Positions 40,597 to 48,867 of a stretch of 64,000 bases of DNA are shown here, one piece after another. Made by a program: the position numbers and the translations under genes. The DNA is from Mayfieldus sp963781495 (lineage in GTDB: Bacteria; Actinomycetota; Thermoleophilia; Solirubrobacterales; 70-9). The stretch's first letter is position 1; every line of letters begins with the position of its first letter. Location of the stretch: the NCBI GenBank assembly GCA_963781495.1, contig CAWAFX010000003.1, positions 186,001-250,000 of the forward strand. The letters are read 5' to 3'. The notes below the pieces were generated by a model. The model was not told the DNA's origin and made no database searches. It saw only the letters and a list, made by a program, of their open reading frames with translations.

Positions 40597-42411
40597 TCAA
40601 CTCCCTGCGTAGAGCGCTTCGATCTCGGCCTCGTACTTCTCGGCGATCGGCCTCCGCTTCAGCTTCATCGTCGGCGTCAATTCCTCGCCCCCGGGAAGCC
40701 ACTCGCCGGGCAGGAGCTTGAACTTCTTGATCTGCTCGACCCGCGACATCTTCGCGTTGGCCTCGTCGACTCCCTGCTGCAACGCCGCGATCGTGCGCTC
40801 GTCGGTTGCCAACTCCTGCAGTGACTTGCCATCGAGCCCATTGTTGGCGGCCCAGGCCGGTGCATAGTCGGGGTCGAGGAGGACCAGGGCCACGTTGTAG
40901 GGCCGTCCGTCGCCGACCGCCATGCACTGGCCGACCAGCGGCGTCGCCGCCTTCAGCTTCGACTCGATGTTGGCCGGCGACATGTTCTTGCCGGCCGCAT
41001 TGATGATCAGCTCCTTCTTGCGGTCGACGATCTTCAGGTAGCCGTCATCGTCGAGCTCGCCGATGTCGCCGGTCAGAAGCCAGCCGTCGGAGTCGATCGT
41101 CTCGGCGGTCTTCTCGGGCATGTTGCGGTAGCCGGGCATCACCGAGTCCCCCCGCACCAAGACCTCGCCGTCCTCTGCGAGCTTGATCTCGACTCCCGGC
41201 ACCGGCGGCCCGACCGTTCCCAGCTTCACCCGCTCGGGCGGGTTGCAGGTGGCGACGCCGCAGGTCTCCGACATCCCCCACAGCTCGCCGACCGGGATCC
41301 CGATCGCATGGAAGAACTCCAGAACCTCCAGCGGGGTCGGGGCGGCGCCGGCGTTGACCGCGACTGCCTCGTCGAGCCCCAGTGCGCCGCGCAGAGGCGC
41401 AAACATCTGCTCGTCGGCCTGGGCGGCGGCGGCCTCGACCTCGGCCGGCACCTCCTCCCCGGCCTGCTCGGCCCGAACCTTGGCCAGCGCCGCCTCGAGG
41501 CCCTTCTCGGCCGGCACCCGCTGCTCGTCCGGCAGCTGCGCGAAGCGCGACTCCAGGCCCGCCTTCAGCTTCTCGAAGATCCGCGGCACGGCGAAGAACC
41601 AGGTCGGCTTCACCGCGGGCAGGAACTCGGCGATCTTGCGCGGGTCGGGGCAGATGTGAACCGACGGGCCCCTGACCACCGGCAGGTAGTAGTGGGCGCC
41701 GCGCTCGGCGATGTGGGCGGCGGGGAGCCAGGAGATCACCCGCGCGCCGCGGTCGGGGATCTCGATGATGTCCTCGACGCTGGTCGTCAGCGACATCAGA
41801 TTGCGGTGGGTGAGCTGCACCCCCTTGGGTGGCCCCGTGGTGCCCGAGGTGTAGATCAGGGTCAGCAGGTCGTCGAGGCCGACCTGCGCGGAGTGTGCGG
41901 CGGGGTCGAAGCCGGGGTCGGCGGACTCGATCTCCTCCAGGGTCGCGGTGCCGCCGTCGCCGTCGATCACGATCAGATGCTCGAGCTGGGGCAGCTCGGA
42001 GCGGGCGGCCTGGAACTGCTCCAGGAAGGTGGTCTCGACGATCGCGACCTTGGCCCCGGCGTCGCCCACCGCGTAGGCGATCTGCTCCGGCGAGGAGGTC
42101 TGATAGATCGAGAAGGGAACCGCCCCCAGGGCCACCCCGCCGAGGTCGCAGGGGATGAACTCGGGCCGGTTGTTGAGCATCAGCGCCAGCGTGTCGCCCT
42201 TGCCGAGGCCGAGCCCGGCGAGACCGCCGGCGATCGCGTCTACGCGGCGGCGCAGGTCGGTCCAGCTGATCGAGTAGCCCTCGGGGGCGAGGATCGCGTC
42301 GTCGTCGCCGAGCCGCTGCGCGGTCGTCAGGAAGGCCTCATAGAGGTTCCTCGCCGGGGGCTCCTTGCCTGGACCACCGCTCGTGTAGCGCTCAGCCGTG
42401 CTGACTTCCAA
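40597..42411 (-). CDS. Long-chain acyl-CoA synthetase (AMP-forming)
   Basis: This 604-residue adenylate-forming enzyme has the P-loop-like TLIYTSGTTGPPKGVQLTH near residue 190, the A5 motif GVPVGELWGMSETCG-like (GELWGMSETCG), A8 WLLTGDIGELDDDGYLKIVDRKKELI and the C-terminal catalytic Lys in TPTMKLKRRPIAEKYEAEIE. It activates fatty acids to acyl-CoA, feeding the WS/DGAT storage enzyme or beta-oxidation. The start is TTG 42411, supported by GGAGGAG four or five bases upstream. A Glu/Ala-rich insertion (about 300-335) is longer than usual. Confidence 0.92.
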   Translation of the reverse strand: MEVSTAERYTSGGPGKEPPARNLYEAFLTTAQRLGDDDAILAPEGYSISWTDLRRRVDAIAGGLAGLGLGKGDTLALMLNNRPEFIPCDLGGVALGAVPFSIYQTSSPEQIAYAVGDAGAKVAIVETTFLEQFQAARSELPQLEHLIVIDGDGGTATLEEIESADPGFDPAAHSAQVGLDDLLTLIYTSGTTGPPKGVQLTHRNLMSLTTSVEDIIEIPDRGARVISWLPAAHIAERGAHYYLPVVRGPSVHICPDPRKIAEFLPAVKPTWFFAVPRIFEKLKAGLESRFAQLPDEQRVPAEKGLEAALAKVRAEQAGEEVPAEVEAAAAQADEQMFAPLRGALGLDEAVAVNAGAAPTPLEVLEFFHAIGIPVGELWGMSETCGVATCNPPERVKLGTVGPPVPGVEIKLAEDGEVLVRGDSVMPGYRNMPEKTAETIDSDGWLLTGDIGELDDDGYLKIVDRKKELIINAAGKNMSPANIESKLKAATPLVGQCMAVGDGRPYNVALVLLDPDYAPAWAANNGLDGKSLQELATDERTIAALQQGVDEANAKMSRVEQIKKFKLLPGEWLPGGEELTPTMKLKRRPIAEKYEAEIEALYAGS

Positions 42412-42457
42412 CTCTCTCCTCCGATGCGAACGCTAACGCAGCGCCGGGCAGCGCGGA

Positions 42458-43546
42458 TCAGCGGACATGGAAACCGTCGCCGGTGAGGCGGCCGATGTCG
42501 TTGCTGAGGCCGATGAAGAAGAGCAAGATCACGAGCACGAATCCGATCGCGCCGGCCTGCTCCATGACCCGGAACGGGACCGGAGAGCCGCGCACCTTCT
42601 CGACCAGGCTCCAGAAGATGTGGCCGCCGTCGAGCGGCAGGAAGGGAAAGAGGTTGATCACCCCGAGCGAGAGGCTGACGACCGCGAGCAGGACGAGCGC
42701 GTCGCGGGCGCCGAAGCCGATGACCTGGTGAGCGACGTCGCTGGTGCCAACGATGCCCGAGACCTGCTTGCGCTGCTGGGGCTCGAAGATGCGGCCGATC
42801 ACCCCCACGGTCTTGTGGGTGACCAGCCACATGAAGCTGATCGAGCTTCCCGCCGCCCCGGCGACGCTGGGGTGCGCGGGCGTGGTGGCGTAGGAAAAGC
42901 CGATCCGGGTGCGCTTGACGTCCGGGTCGTAGCGCGGATATATCGAGAGCGTCTGAACCCGCCCCTGGCGCGCGATGGTCAGCTTCACCGGCGTCTTCGC
43001 CCGGCAGCCCTCGGTTTGCTTGCCGGGACACTTGTGGCTGGCGACGATGTTGGCGAAGTGCGCCAGGCGGTTGTCGGTGCTCGCGGCGGGGAAGCTCTTG
43101 CCGTCTATCGAGACGATCCGGTCGCCGGGCTGCAGGTGGGCGGCGGCGGGGCTGCCGGTGTCGATCTTGCCGACCCGATTGGACTCCTGCGGGGCCCCGA
43201 AGGAGAGAAAGAAAAGCAGCACGAAGGCGAGCCCGATGTTGACTGCCGGACCCGCGGCGATGACGATGATCCGCTTCCAGACCGGCTGGTGGTAGTAGGC
43301 GCGCGGGGCGACCTCCGGAGGCAACTCTTCCTCCGGGTTCATCCCGGTGATCTTCACGAAGCCGCCGGCGGGGATGGCGCCGATCCCGTACTCGGTCTCG
43401 CCCCGCTTGACCGAGACGAGCTTCGGCGGGAAGAACAAGAAGAAGCGCTCGACCCGCATCCCGACCGCCTTCGCGACCGTGAAGTGGCCGGCCTCGTGGA
43501 GCACGATCAGCACCGTGAAGCCGAGGATCACCAGCACCCAGCTCAT
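42458..43546 (-). CDS. rseP: Site-2 intramembrane zinc protease
   Basis: This 362-residue M50 peptidase has VLHEAGHF at residues 16-22 (zinc ligands His17, His21 and Glu18). A PDZ domain lies at about 120-190 (LQPGDRIVSIDGKSF), and the second active-site motif NLFPFLPLDGGHIFW near 300 provides the Asp ligand. Four transmembrane helices are visible. It cleaves membrane-anchored anti-sigma factors after site-1 cutting, so anchored proteins in this window (the fused sigma tail at 2.1 kb, the RskA-like protein at 21 kb) are conceivable substrates. The start overlaps the dxr stop by four bases. Confidence 0.93.
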   Translation of the reverse strand: MSWVLVILGFTVLIVLHEAGHFTVAKAVGMRVERFFLFFPPKLVSVKRGETEYGIGAIPAGGFVKITGMNPEEELPPEVAPRAYYHQPVWKRIIVIAAGPAVNIGLAFVLLFFLSFGAPQESNRVGKIDTGSPAAAHLQPGDRIVSIDGKSFPAASTDNRLAHFANIVASHKCPGKQTEGCRAKTPVKLTIARQGRVQTLSIYPRYDPDVKRTRIGFSYATTPAHPSVAGAAGSSISFMWLVTHKTVGVIGRIFEPQQRKQVSGIVGTSDVAHQVIGFGARDALVLLAVVSLSLGVINLFPFLPLDGGHIFWSLVEKVRGSPVPFRVMEQAGAIGFVLVILLFFIGLSNDIGRLTGDGFHVR

Positions 43547-44688
43547 GCCGGCGCCATCTCCTCGATCAGCCCGGCGGCGCGCAGGCGCGCTGCCTCATCC
43601 GTCGCGAAGAGATCCTCGAAGTGGGTCAGCGGTTGGGACGGCATCGCCTCGAGGGTTCGCTCGACGACCTCGGCGATGCCGGTGAAGGGCAGCTTGCGGT
43701 CCAGGAACGCCGCCACCGCGACCTCGTCGGCGGCGTTGAGGACGCAGGGGGCGGTTCCGCCCGCCCCCCCCGCCTCGCGGGCCAGCCGCAGGCAGGGGAA
43801 AGCGTCGAGGTCCGGGGGCTCGAAGGTGAGCTCTCCGACCGCGGCCAGATCGAGTGCCGGGGAGCGGGTGTCGGAGCGCTCGGGGAAGTGCAGCGCGTAG
43901 GAGATCGGGATCCCCATGTCGGGATAGCCGAGGTGGGCGAGCGAGGCGCCGTCGTTGAGGTGGACCAGCGAGTGGACGATCGACTGCGGGTGGACGACGA
44001 CGTCGATGCGCTCGTAGGGGACGCCGAACAGGTGGTGGGCCTCGATCATCTCGAAGCCCTTGTTCATCAGCGTCGCGCAGTCGACGGTGATCCTGCCCCC
44101 CATCTCCCAGGTCGGATGCGCCAGCGCCTCGTCCGGAGTGACGTCGCCGAGATCGCTGCGGCCGCGGAACGGGCCCCCCGAGGCGGTGATCACCAGCCGC
44201 TCGACGGTGCCCGGCGGCTCGGCGCGGATCAGCTGAAACAGAGCCGAGTGCTCGGAGTCGACCGGCAGCAGCCTCGCCCCGGTCGCCTCGGAGAGAGCGG
44301 TGACCAGTTCGCCGCCGATCACCAGGCTCTCCTTGTTTGCGAGCGCGACATCGATCCCCTCGGTCAGGGCGACGATCGTCGGGCCGAGCCCGGCGGCGCC
44401 GACGATCCCGTTGAGGACCAGGTCGGCTCGCGATTCGGCGATCAGCTCGCGGATCCCCTCCTCGCCGCTCAGCACCCGGCCGCTCCAGTTGCCGGCTGCC
44501 TGCTCGGCGGCCCGCGGGTCGGCGAAGGCGACCGCGGGAACGCCGTGCTCGCGCGCCTGCTCGAGGGTCTGGTCCCAGCTCGAACCGGCGGCCAGACCGA
44601 CCACCGTCAGCCCCTCTGAGGCAGCGACGATGTCCAGCGCCTGGGTGCCGATCGAGCCCGTGCAGCCGAGGATTACGAGCCTTTTCAT
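43543..44688 (-). CDS. dxr: 1-deoxy-D-xylulose 5-phosphate reductoisomerase (MEP pathway)
   Basis: This is a 381-residue NADPH enzyme. LGCTGSIGTQALDI at the N-terminus is the dinucleotide-binding loop, and ALANKESLVIGG holds catalytic residues. PVDSEHSALFQLI (Glu ligand), ITASGGPFRG and TWEMGGRITVDCATLMNKGFEMIEA complete the active site. It makes MEP from DXP, the committed step of isoprenoid synthesis. It is placed between the SprT-like gene and rseP, as is common for the cdsA-dxr-rseP cluster, with translational coupling to rseP. Confidence 0.96.
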   Translation of the reverse strand: MKRLVILGCTGSIGTQALDIVAASEGLTVVGLAAGSSWDQTLEQAREHGVPAVAFADPRAAEQAAGNWSGRVLSGEEGIRELIAESRADLVLNGIVGAAGLGPTIVALTEGIDVALANKESLVIGGELVTALSEATGARLLPVDSEHSALFQLIRAEPPGTVERLVITASGGPFRGRSDLGDVTPDEALAHPTWEMGGRITVDCATLMNKGFEMIEAHHLFGVPYERIDVVVHPQSIVHSLVHLNDGASLAHLGYPDMGIPISYALHFPERSDTRSPALDLAAVGELTFEPPDLDAFPCLRLAREAGGAGGTAPCVLNAADEVAVAAFLDRKLPFTGIAEVVERTLEAMPSQPLTHFEDLFATDEAARLRAAGLIEEMAPA

Positions 44689-44725
44689 CCCAGCAAGAGT
44701 AGATATCGGCCGCGGCGGGCCGGAT

Positions 44726-45229
44726 TCAGGCGGTATCGAGGGCGAGTTGGCCCGGATGAAGCTCGACCCGGGGCCCCCGGGCTCGACGCCGGCGCTCCAG
44801 CGCCTCGGCGTAGGCGCCGTGGGTGGAGGCGCGGGCGGCGACGCCCGTGACGCCGTAGGCCTCGCGCATCGCCCCCTTCAGGGCCGCCCGGAAGCGGCGT
44901 CCGTGCCAGCCGCCCTCGTGGCGGCCAAGCGCAATGTGGACAAGCTCATGCAGAAGCGTCTCCTGGGCGTCTCCAGGCCTGATGCCCGGATAGGCGGTGA
45001 TCGAGATCCGCCGCTCGTCCGGCACCGCGAAGCCGAGGTTGCGGCGCGGGCGCCTGGATGCACGCCGCACGTCCAGCCGCGGCGGCTTGCGGGCGAGCGG
45101 CCCGTCGGCGCCGCCGAACAGCGCCAGCGCGCAGAGCCGCTCCATCTCGCGCTCGAGGTCGATCCCGGCCACCTCGTAGTAGCCGCCGGGCCGGCGCTTG
45201 GGGCGTCGCGAGCGTCGCATTGGACTCAT
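44726..45229 (-). CDS. SprT-like metallopeptidase-fold protein
   Basis: This 167-residue basic protein has LLHELVHIALGRHEGGWHG near residue 100: a HExxH zinc motif followed by His within GWHGRRF, the arrangement of SprT/WssP and YgjP-type proteins. The N-terminus (RRSRRPKRRPGG) is strongly basic. It sits inside the otherwise standard cdsA-dxr segment, about 40 bases from each. Function is not established for bacterial members, though some eukaryotic relatives cut DNA-crosslinked proteins. Confidence 0.7.
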   Translation of the reverse strand: MSPMRRSRRPKRRPGGYYEVAGIDLEREMERLCALALFGGADGPLARKPPRLDVRRASRRPRRNLGFAVPDERRISITAYPGIRPGDAQETLLHELVHIALGRHEGGWHGRRFRAALKGAMREAYGVTGVAARASTHGAYAEALERRRRARGPRVELHPGQLALDTA

Positions 45230-45267
45230 CCTCGCGTCCAGGGCGGCGTCAAGCCCGGAAGCCCCGG

Positions 45268-46245
45268 TCAGTAGACGAACGCGACCGACAGGTAGTAGCC
45301 GATCACGATCGTGAACAGGACCGCGTCGAGGCGGTCGAGCAGGCCACCGTGGGGGCCGAAGATGTTGCCGGTGTCCTTGATCCCGAGGTCGCGCTTGACC
45401 ATCGACTCGAAGAGGTCGCCGACCGGCGCCAGGGCGGCGACGCAGGCGCCCATGATCAGGGCGTCGGCTCCCGAGAGCCAGTCCTGGTAGAGGCCGGCGA
45501 ACCAGAACGCCATCGTGCCGATCACGAAGCCGCCGATCAGCCCCTCCAGGGTCTTGTTCGGAGACAGGCGCGGGGTGATGCGGCGGCTTCCGAACAGCCG
45601 CCCCGTGGCGTAGGCGGCGGTGTCGGTGGCGAAGGTTCCGACGAGGACGTCGATCAGCAGCGCGCCGCCGTGGTCCGGCAGGTCGCGCAGCAAGACCGCA
45701 TGTACGAGCGGGACGCCGAGCCAGATGATCCCCAGCAGCGTCGTCGCCATCGAGACCGTGATCCCCGCCCGGCGCTCGCGGTTGGCGCCGAAGAAGAACA
45801 GCAGCGGAAACGAGGCGGTGGCGACCATCAGGACCTGAAACGAGCTTCCGTAGTGGGCGGCGACGATCATCGCCGGGACGACGAGAAAGCCGACCGGCTG
45901 CAACGGCGCCGTGTCGCCCGCCATCAGGAAGTACTCGCGCAGCCCGATCACCCCCAGCAGCACCATCGCCGCCATGAAGACGACGCCGCCGAGCGCGGTG
46001 ATCGCGATCGCGAAGACGATCCAGGGAATCGCGACCAGGACCCGCTTCACGGTCTCGCCGCTGAGGCCGCGGCGCTTCCGCGGCTGCGGCTGCGGGGCCG
46101 GCTCCTCGGGAGCGAACAGCTCCAGCTCGGGCTCCTCGTCGTCGCCGAAGACCTGATCGACCGAGCGGTCGTCGTCGCTGAAGATGCGGTCGGCATCGTC
46201 GCCGGAGCGCCGCCTCCCGCGCCGTCCTCGTCGGCCGGACTCCAT
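45268..46245 (-). CDS. cdsA: Phosphatidate cytidylyltransferase
   Basis: This is a roughly 325-residue membrane enzyme. A charged N-terminal extension of about 65 residues (GDDADRIFSDDDRSVDQVFG) precedes eight or so helices. The family signature near the C-terminus is clear: KRDLGIKDTGNIFGPHGGLLDRLDAV (S-x-x-KR-x2-K-D-x5-GHGGxxDRxD, with FGPHGG). It makes CDP-diacylglycerol from CTP and phosphatidate, supplying the PgsA-like enzyme at 27 kb. ATG 46245 begins two bases after the uppS stop; the longer frame inside uppS is rejected. Confidence 0.93.
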   Translation of the reverse strand: MESGRRGRRGRRRSGDDADRIFSDDDRSVDQVFGDDEEPELELFAPEEPAPQPQPRKRRGLSGETVKRVLVAIPWIVFAIAITALGGVVFMAAMVLLGVIGLREYFLMAGDTAPLQPVGFLVVPAMIVAAHYGSSFQVLMVATASFPLLFFFGANRERRAGITVSMATTLLGIIWLGVPLVHAVLLRDLPDHGGALLIDVLVGTFATDTAAYATGRLFGSRRITPRLSPNKTLEGLIGGFVIGTMAFWFAGLYQDWLSGADALIMGACVAALAPVGDLFESMVKRDLGIKDTGNIFGPHGGLLDRLDAVLFTIVIGYYLSVAFVY

Positions 46246-46247
46246 CG

Positions 46248-46973
46248 TCAGCGGGCTCCGAAGCGGCGCTGGCGGGCCTCGAACTCCTGCAGGCTGGCGA
46301 CGAAGGCGTCGCGATCGAAGTCGGGCCACAGCTCGTCGCGGAATACGAGCTCCGAATAGGCGCACTGCCAGAGCAGGTAGTTGGAGAGGCGCTGCTCGCC
46401 GCTGGTCCGTATCAGCAGGTCTGGGTCATGCATCTCGGGTGCGTACAAGTGACTCCGAAACTCCTCTTCGGTTGCGCCCTGAAAGCTTCGTGCCGCGTCG
46501 ACGATCTCCGCCCTGCCGCCGTAGTTGAAGGCGACGAAGAGCGTGATCCGCTCGTTGCCCGCGGTCAGCTCCTCGGCCCACTCCATGCGCTCGACCAGCT
46601 GCGCCGGGACGCCCTCGCGGCGGCCGACGAACCGCATCCGCACCCCCTCTGCGTCCAGCTCCGGGGTCTCGGCGTCGATCCGCTCGCCGAACATCTGCAT
46701 CAGGCCGTCGACCTCCTGCTTCGAACGCGACCAGTTCTCGGTCGAGAACGAATAGACGGTCAGCTCCTCGATCCCGAGCTCAGCCGCGTCGCGCAGGCGG
46801 GCCTTGACGTTGTCGGCGCCGGCCCGGTGTCCCTCGTTCACCGGCAGCCCGTGCGCCTCGGCCCAGCGGCCGTTGCCGTCGGTGATGATCGCGACGTAGC
46901 GCGCGGACGCCTTTCCCCCGGCGCCCGGCTCAGACCTCAAGGATTTCTTCTTCTTTTCCCTTGAGGAGGCCAT
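46248..46973 (-). CDS. uppS: Undecaprenyl (polyprenyl) diphosphate synthase
   Basis: This 241-residue cis-prenyltransferase has YVAIITDGNGRWAEAHGLPV (catalytic Asp; the usual MDGNGRWA has Thr for Met), GHRAGADNVK, YSFSTENWSRSKQEV and the C-terminal LLIRTSGEQRLSNYLLWQCAYSEL. It extends farnesyl diphosphate to the lipid carrier for peptidoglycan. The ATG at 46973 places the first 14 codons inside the end of frr (44-base overlap). Those codons are Lys-rich, and a TTG start nearer the frr stop is an alternative. The isoprenoid units come from Dxr and IspG. Confidence 0.94.
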   Translation of the reverse strand: MASSREKKKKSLRSEPGAGGKASARYVAIITDGNGRWAEAHGLPVNEGHRAGADNVKARLRDAAELGIEELTVYSFSTENWSRSKQEVDGLMQMFGERIDAETPELDAEGVRMRFVGRREGVPAQLVERMEWAEELTAGNERITLFVAFNYGGRAEIVDAARSFQGATEEEFRSHLYAPEMHDPDLLIRTSGEQRLSNYLLWQCAYSELVFRDELWPDFDRDAFVASLQEFEARQRRFGAR

Positions 46974-47496
46974 CGATCTCGCCGATCGCCTCGTCGGTGA
47001 GCCGCTGCAGCTCGGTCTCGGCGCGGTGCTCCTCGTCCGAGCCGGCCTCGCCCTCCTTCTTCAGCTCACGCAGGTCGTGCATCACGTCGCGGCGTACGTT
47101 TCGGATCGCCACCTTGCCCTCCTCGGCCACCCCGTGGACGACCTTGACCATCTCCTTGCGCCGGTCCTCGGTCAGCTCCGGGATCTGGAGCCGGATCACG
47201 TTGCCGTCGTTGTTGGGCGTCAGCCCGACGTCGGACTCGAGGATCGACTTCTCGATCGACGCGATCGAGGACTTGTCGTAGGGGGTCAGGGTCAGCAGCC
47301 GGGCGTCCGTGGTGGCGATGCTCGCCAGCTGCTTGAGCGGGGTCTGGGTCCCGTAGTAGTCGACGCTGACGCGGTCGAGGAGGTGCGGCGAAGCGCGCCC
47401 GGTCCGCACCGTCGCCAGCTCGTTGCGGGTCGAATCGACCGATTTCTTCATTCGCTGCTCGGCGTCAGCGAGGAACTCATCGATCATCTCGGCCAT
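46930..47496 (-). CDS. frr: Ribosome recycling factor
   Basis: This is a 188-residue two-domain protein. The three-helix bundle parts RMKKSVDSTRNELATVRTGR and VRRDVMHDLRELKKEGEAGSDE flank the small beta domain with VDYYGTQTPLKQLASI and TPYDKSSIASIEKSI. The conserved NDGNVIRLQIPELTEDRRKEM is intact. It splits post-termination ribosomes together with EF-G. Its 3' end overlaps the uppS start. It follows pyrH by 11 bases, as in most bacteria. Confidence 0.96.
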   Translation of the reverse strand: MAEMIDEFLADAEQRMKKSVDSTRNELATVRTGRASPHLLDRVSVDYYGTQTPLKQLASIATTDARLLTLTPYDKSSIASIEKSILESDVGLTPNNDGNVIRLQIPELTEDRRKEMVKVVHGVAEEGKVAIRNVRRDVMHDLRELKKEGEAGSDEEHRAETELQRLTDEAIGEIDGLLKGKEEEILEV

Positions 47497-47507
47497 GGTT
47501 CTAGGGG

Positions 47508-48245
47508 CTATCTGGCCGGTCCGTTGGAGACCAGCGTCCCGACTCTCTCACCGGAGACGATCCTATCTATGTTGCGCTCGTCGGCCATATTGAAGACGTA
47601 GATCGGAAGGTCGTTGTCCATGCACAGCGACAGCGCCGTCGAGTCCATCACCTTCAGCCCCTGCTCGATCGCCTCGCGGTGGGTGATCTCGGGGATGAAG
47701 CGGGCGTCGGGGTTGGAGGCCGGGTCGGCGTCGAAGACCCCCTCGACCCGGTTCTTGGCCATCAGGATCGCCTCGGCGTGGATCTCCAGCGCCCGCAGCG
47801 CCGCCGCTGTGTCGGTGGTGAAGAACGGATTGCCGGTGCCGGCGGCGAAGATCACAACCCGCCCCTTTTCGAGGTGGCGCATCGCGCGGCGGCGGATGTA
47901 GGGCTCGGCGACTTCCTTGACGTCGATCGCCGACATCACCCGGGTGTGCTCGCCGAGGTTCTCGAGCGCGTCCTGCAGGGTCAGCGCGTTGAGCACCGTC
48001 GCCATCATCCCCATGTAGTCGCCGGTCGCCCGGTCCATTCCCCGCGCCGCCGCCTCGAGGCCGCGGTAGATGTTGCCGGCGCCGACCACGAGCGCGACCT
48101 CGACCCCGCGGGCCCGGATCGAGTGCACCTGCTCGGCGATCCGCTTCACCTCCCCCGCATCGGTGCCGTAGTCGAGATCCCCCATCAGCGCCTCGCCGGA
48201 GAGCTTGAGAAGGATGCGGCGGAATTTCGGCTCCGGCGATGCCAT
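47508..48245 (-). CDS. pyrH: UMP kinase
   Basis: This 245-residue amino-acid-kinase-family hexameric enzyme shows RRILLKLSGEALMGD at the start, VALVVGAGNIYRG (phosphate loop), DYMGMMATVLNALTLQDAL, VVIFAAGTGNPFFTTDTAAALRA and LMAKNRVEGVFDADP. It converts UMP to UDP. ATG 48245 gives the normal N-terminus; the much longer upstream frame is antisense-like noise across tsf. Part of the rpsB-tsf-pyrH-frr block. Confidence 0.96.
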   Translation of the reverse strand: MASPEPKFRRILLKLSGEALMGDLDYGTDAGEVKRIAEQVHSIRARGVEVALVVGAGNIYRGLEAAARGMDRATGDYMGMMATVLNALTLQDALENLGEHTRVMSAIDVKEVAEPYIRRRAMRHLEKGRVVIFAAGTGNPFFTTDTAAALRALEIHAEAILMAKNRVEGVFDADPASNPDARFIPEITHREAIEQGLKVMDSTALSLCMDNDLPIYVFNMADERNIDRIVSGERVGTLVSNGPAR

Positions 48246-48261
48246 CGCGCCTCGGGCCGGC

Positions 48262-48867
48262 CTAGTCCTCCCCGACCCTGAAGTAGGCGAAGCGGGCGAT
48301 GCGGACGTTTTCCCCCGTCTTTGCCGCCAGCTCCTGGCGCAGCTCCTCGATCGACTTCGACTCGTGCTTCTCGACGTTGACGTGCTGCTGCTCGAGCAGC
48401 GCCATCTCCCGGGCCCACTTCTGCAGCTGTCCTTCGACGATCTGCGGGATCCGGTCGTCCGGCTTGCCGTCCGCTCGCGCCGCCTCCTCGAGCACCCGCT
48501 GCTCGGCCTCGCGCTCGGCCTCAGGGATGTCGTCGACGGAGACGTAGCGGGCGCCGCTGGCCGCGATGTGCAGGGCCACCTCGTAGGCGAAGGCCTTGAA
48601 CTCCTCGCCGCGGGCGACGAAGTCGGTCTCGCACTGCACCTCGACCATCGCCCCGACCTGGTCGTTGGCGTGGATGTAGGCGCTGACCACGCCTTCCTCG
48701 GTTCCGCGGCCGGCCCGCTTGGCCGCCGAGGCCTGGCCCTTGACCCGCAACAGCTCGATCGCCCGATCGAGATCACCCTCAGCCTCGGCGAGCGCCGCCT
48801 TGCAGTCCATCATCCCGGCCCCGGTGCGGTCGCGCAGGGCCTTGACGTCGCCGGCCGAGATCGCCAT
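48262..48867 (-). CDS. tsf: Elongation factor Ts (short form)
   Basis: This 201-residue nucleotide exchange factor for EF-Tu begins with the UBA-like ISAGDVKALRDRTGAGMMDCKAAL containing the TGAGMMDCK signature. VQCETDFVARGEEFKAFAYE (core, EF-Tu contact) follows, and the end is FAYFRVGED. At about 200 residues it is the short form, as in Thermus, lacking the second core repeat and dimerisation insert seen in longer homologs. ATG overlaps the rpsB stop by one base. Confidence 0.95.
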   Translation of the reverse strand: MAISAGDVKALRDRTGAGMMDCKAALAEAEGDLDRAIELLRVKGQASAAKRAGRGTEEGVVSAYIHANDQVGAMVEVQCETDFVARGEEFKAFAYEVALHIAASGARYVSVDDIPEAEREAEQRVLEEAARADGKPDDRIPQIVEGQLQKWAREMALLEQQHVNVEKHESKSIEELRQELAAKTGENVRIARFAYFRVGED

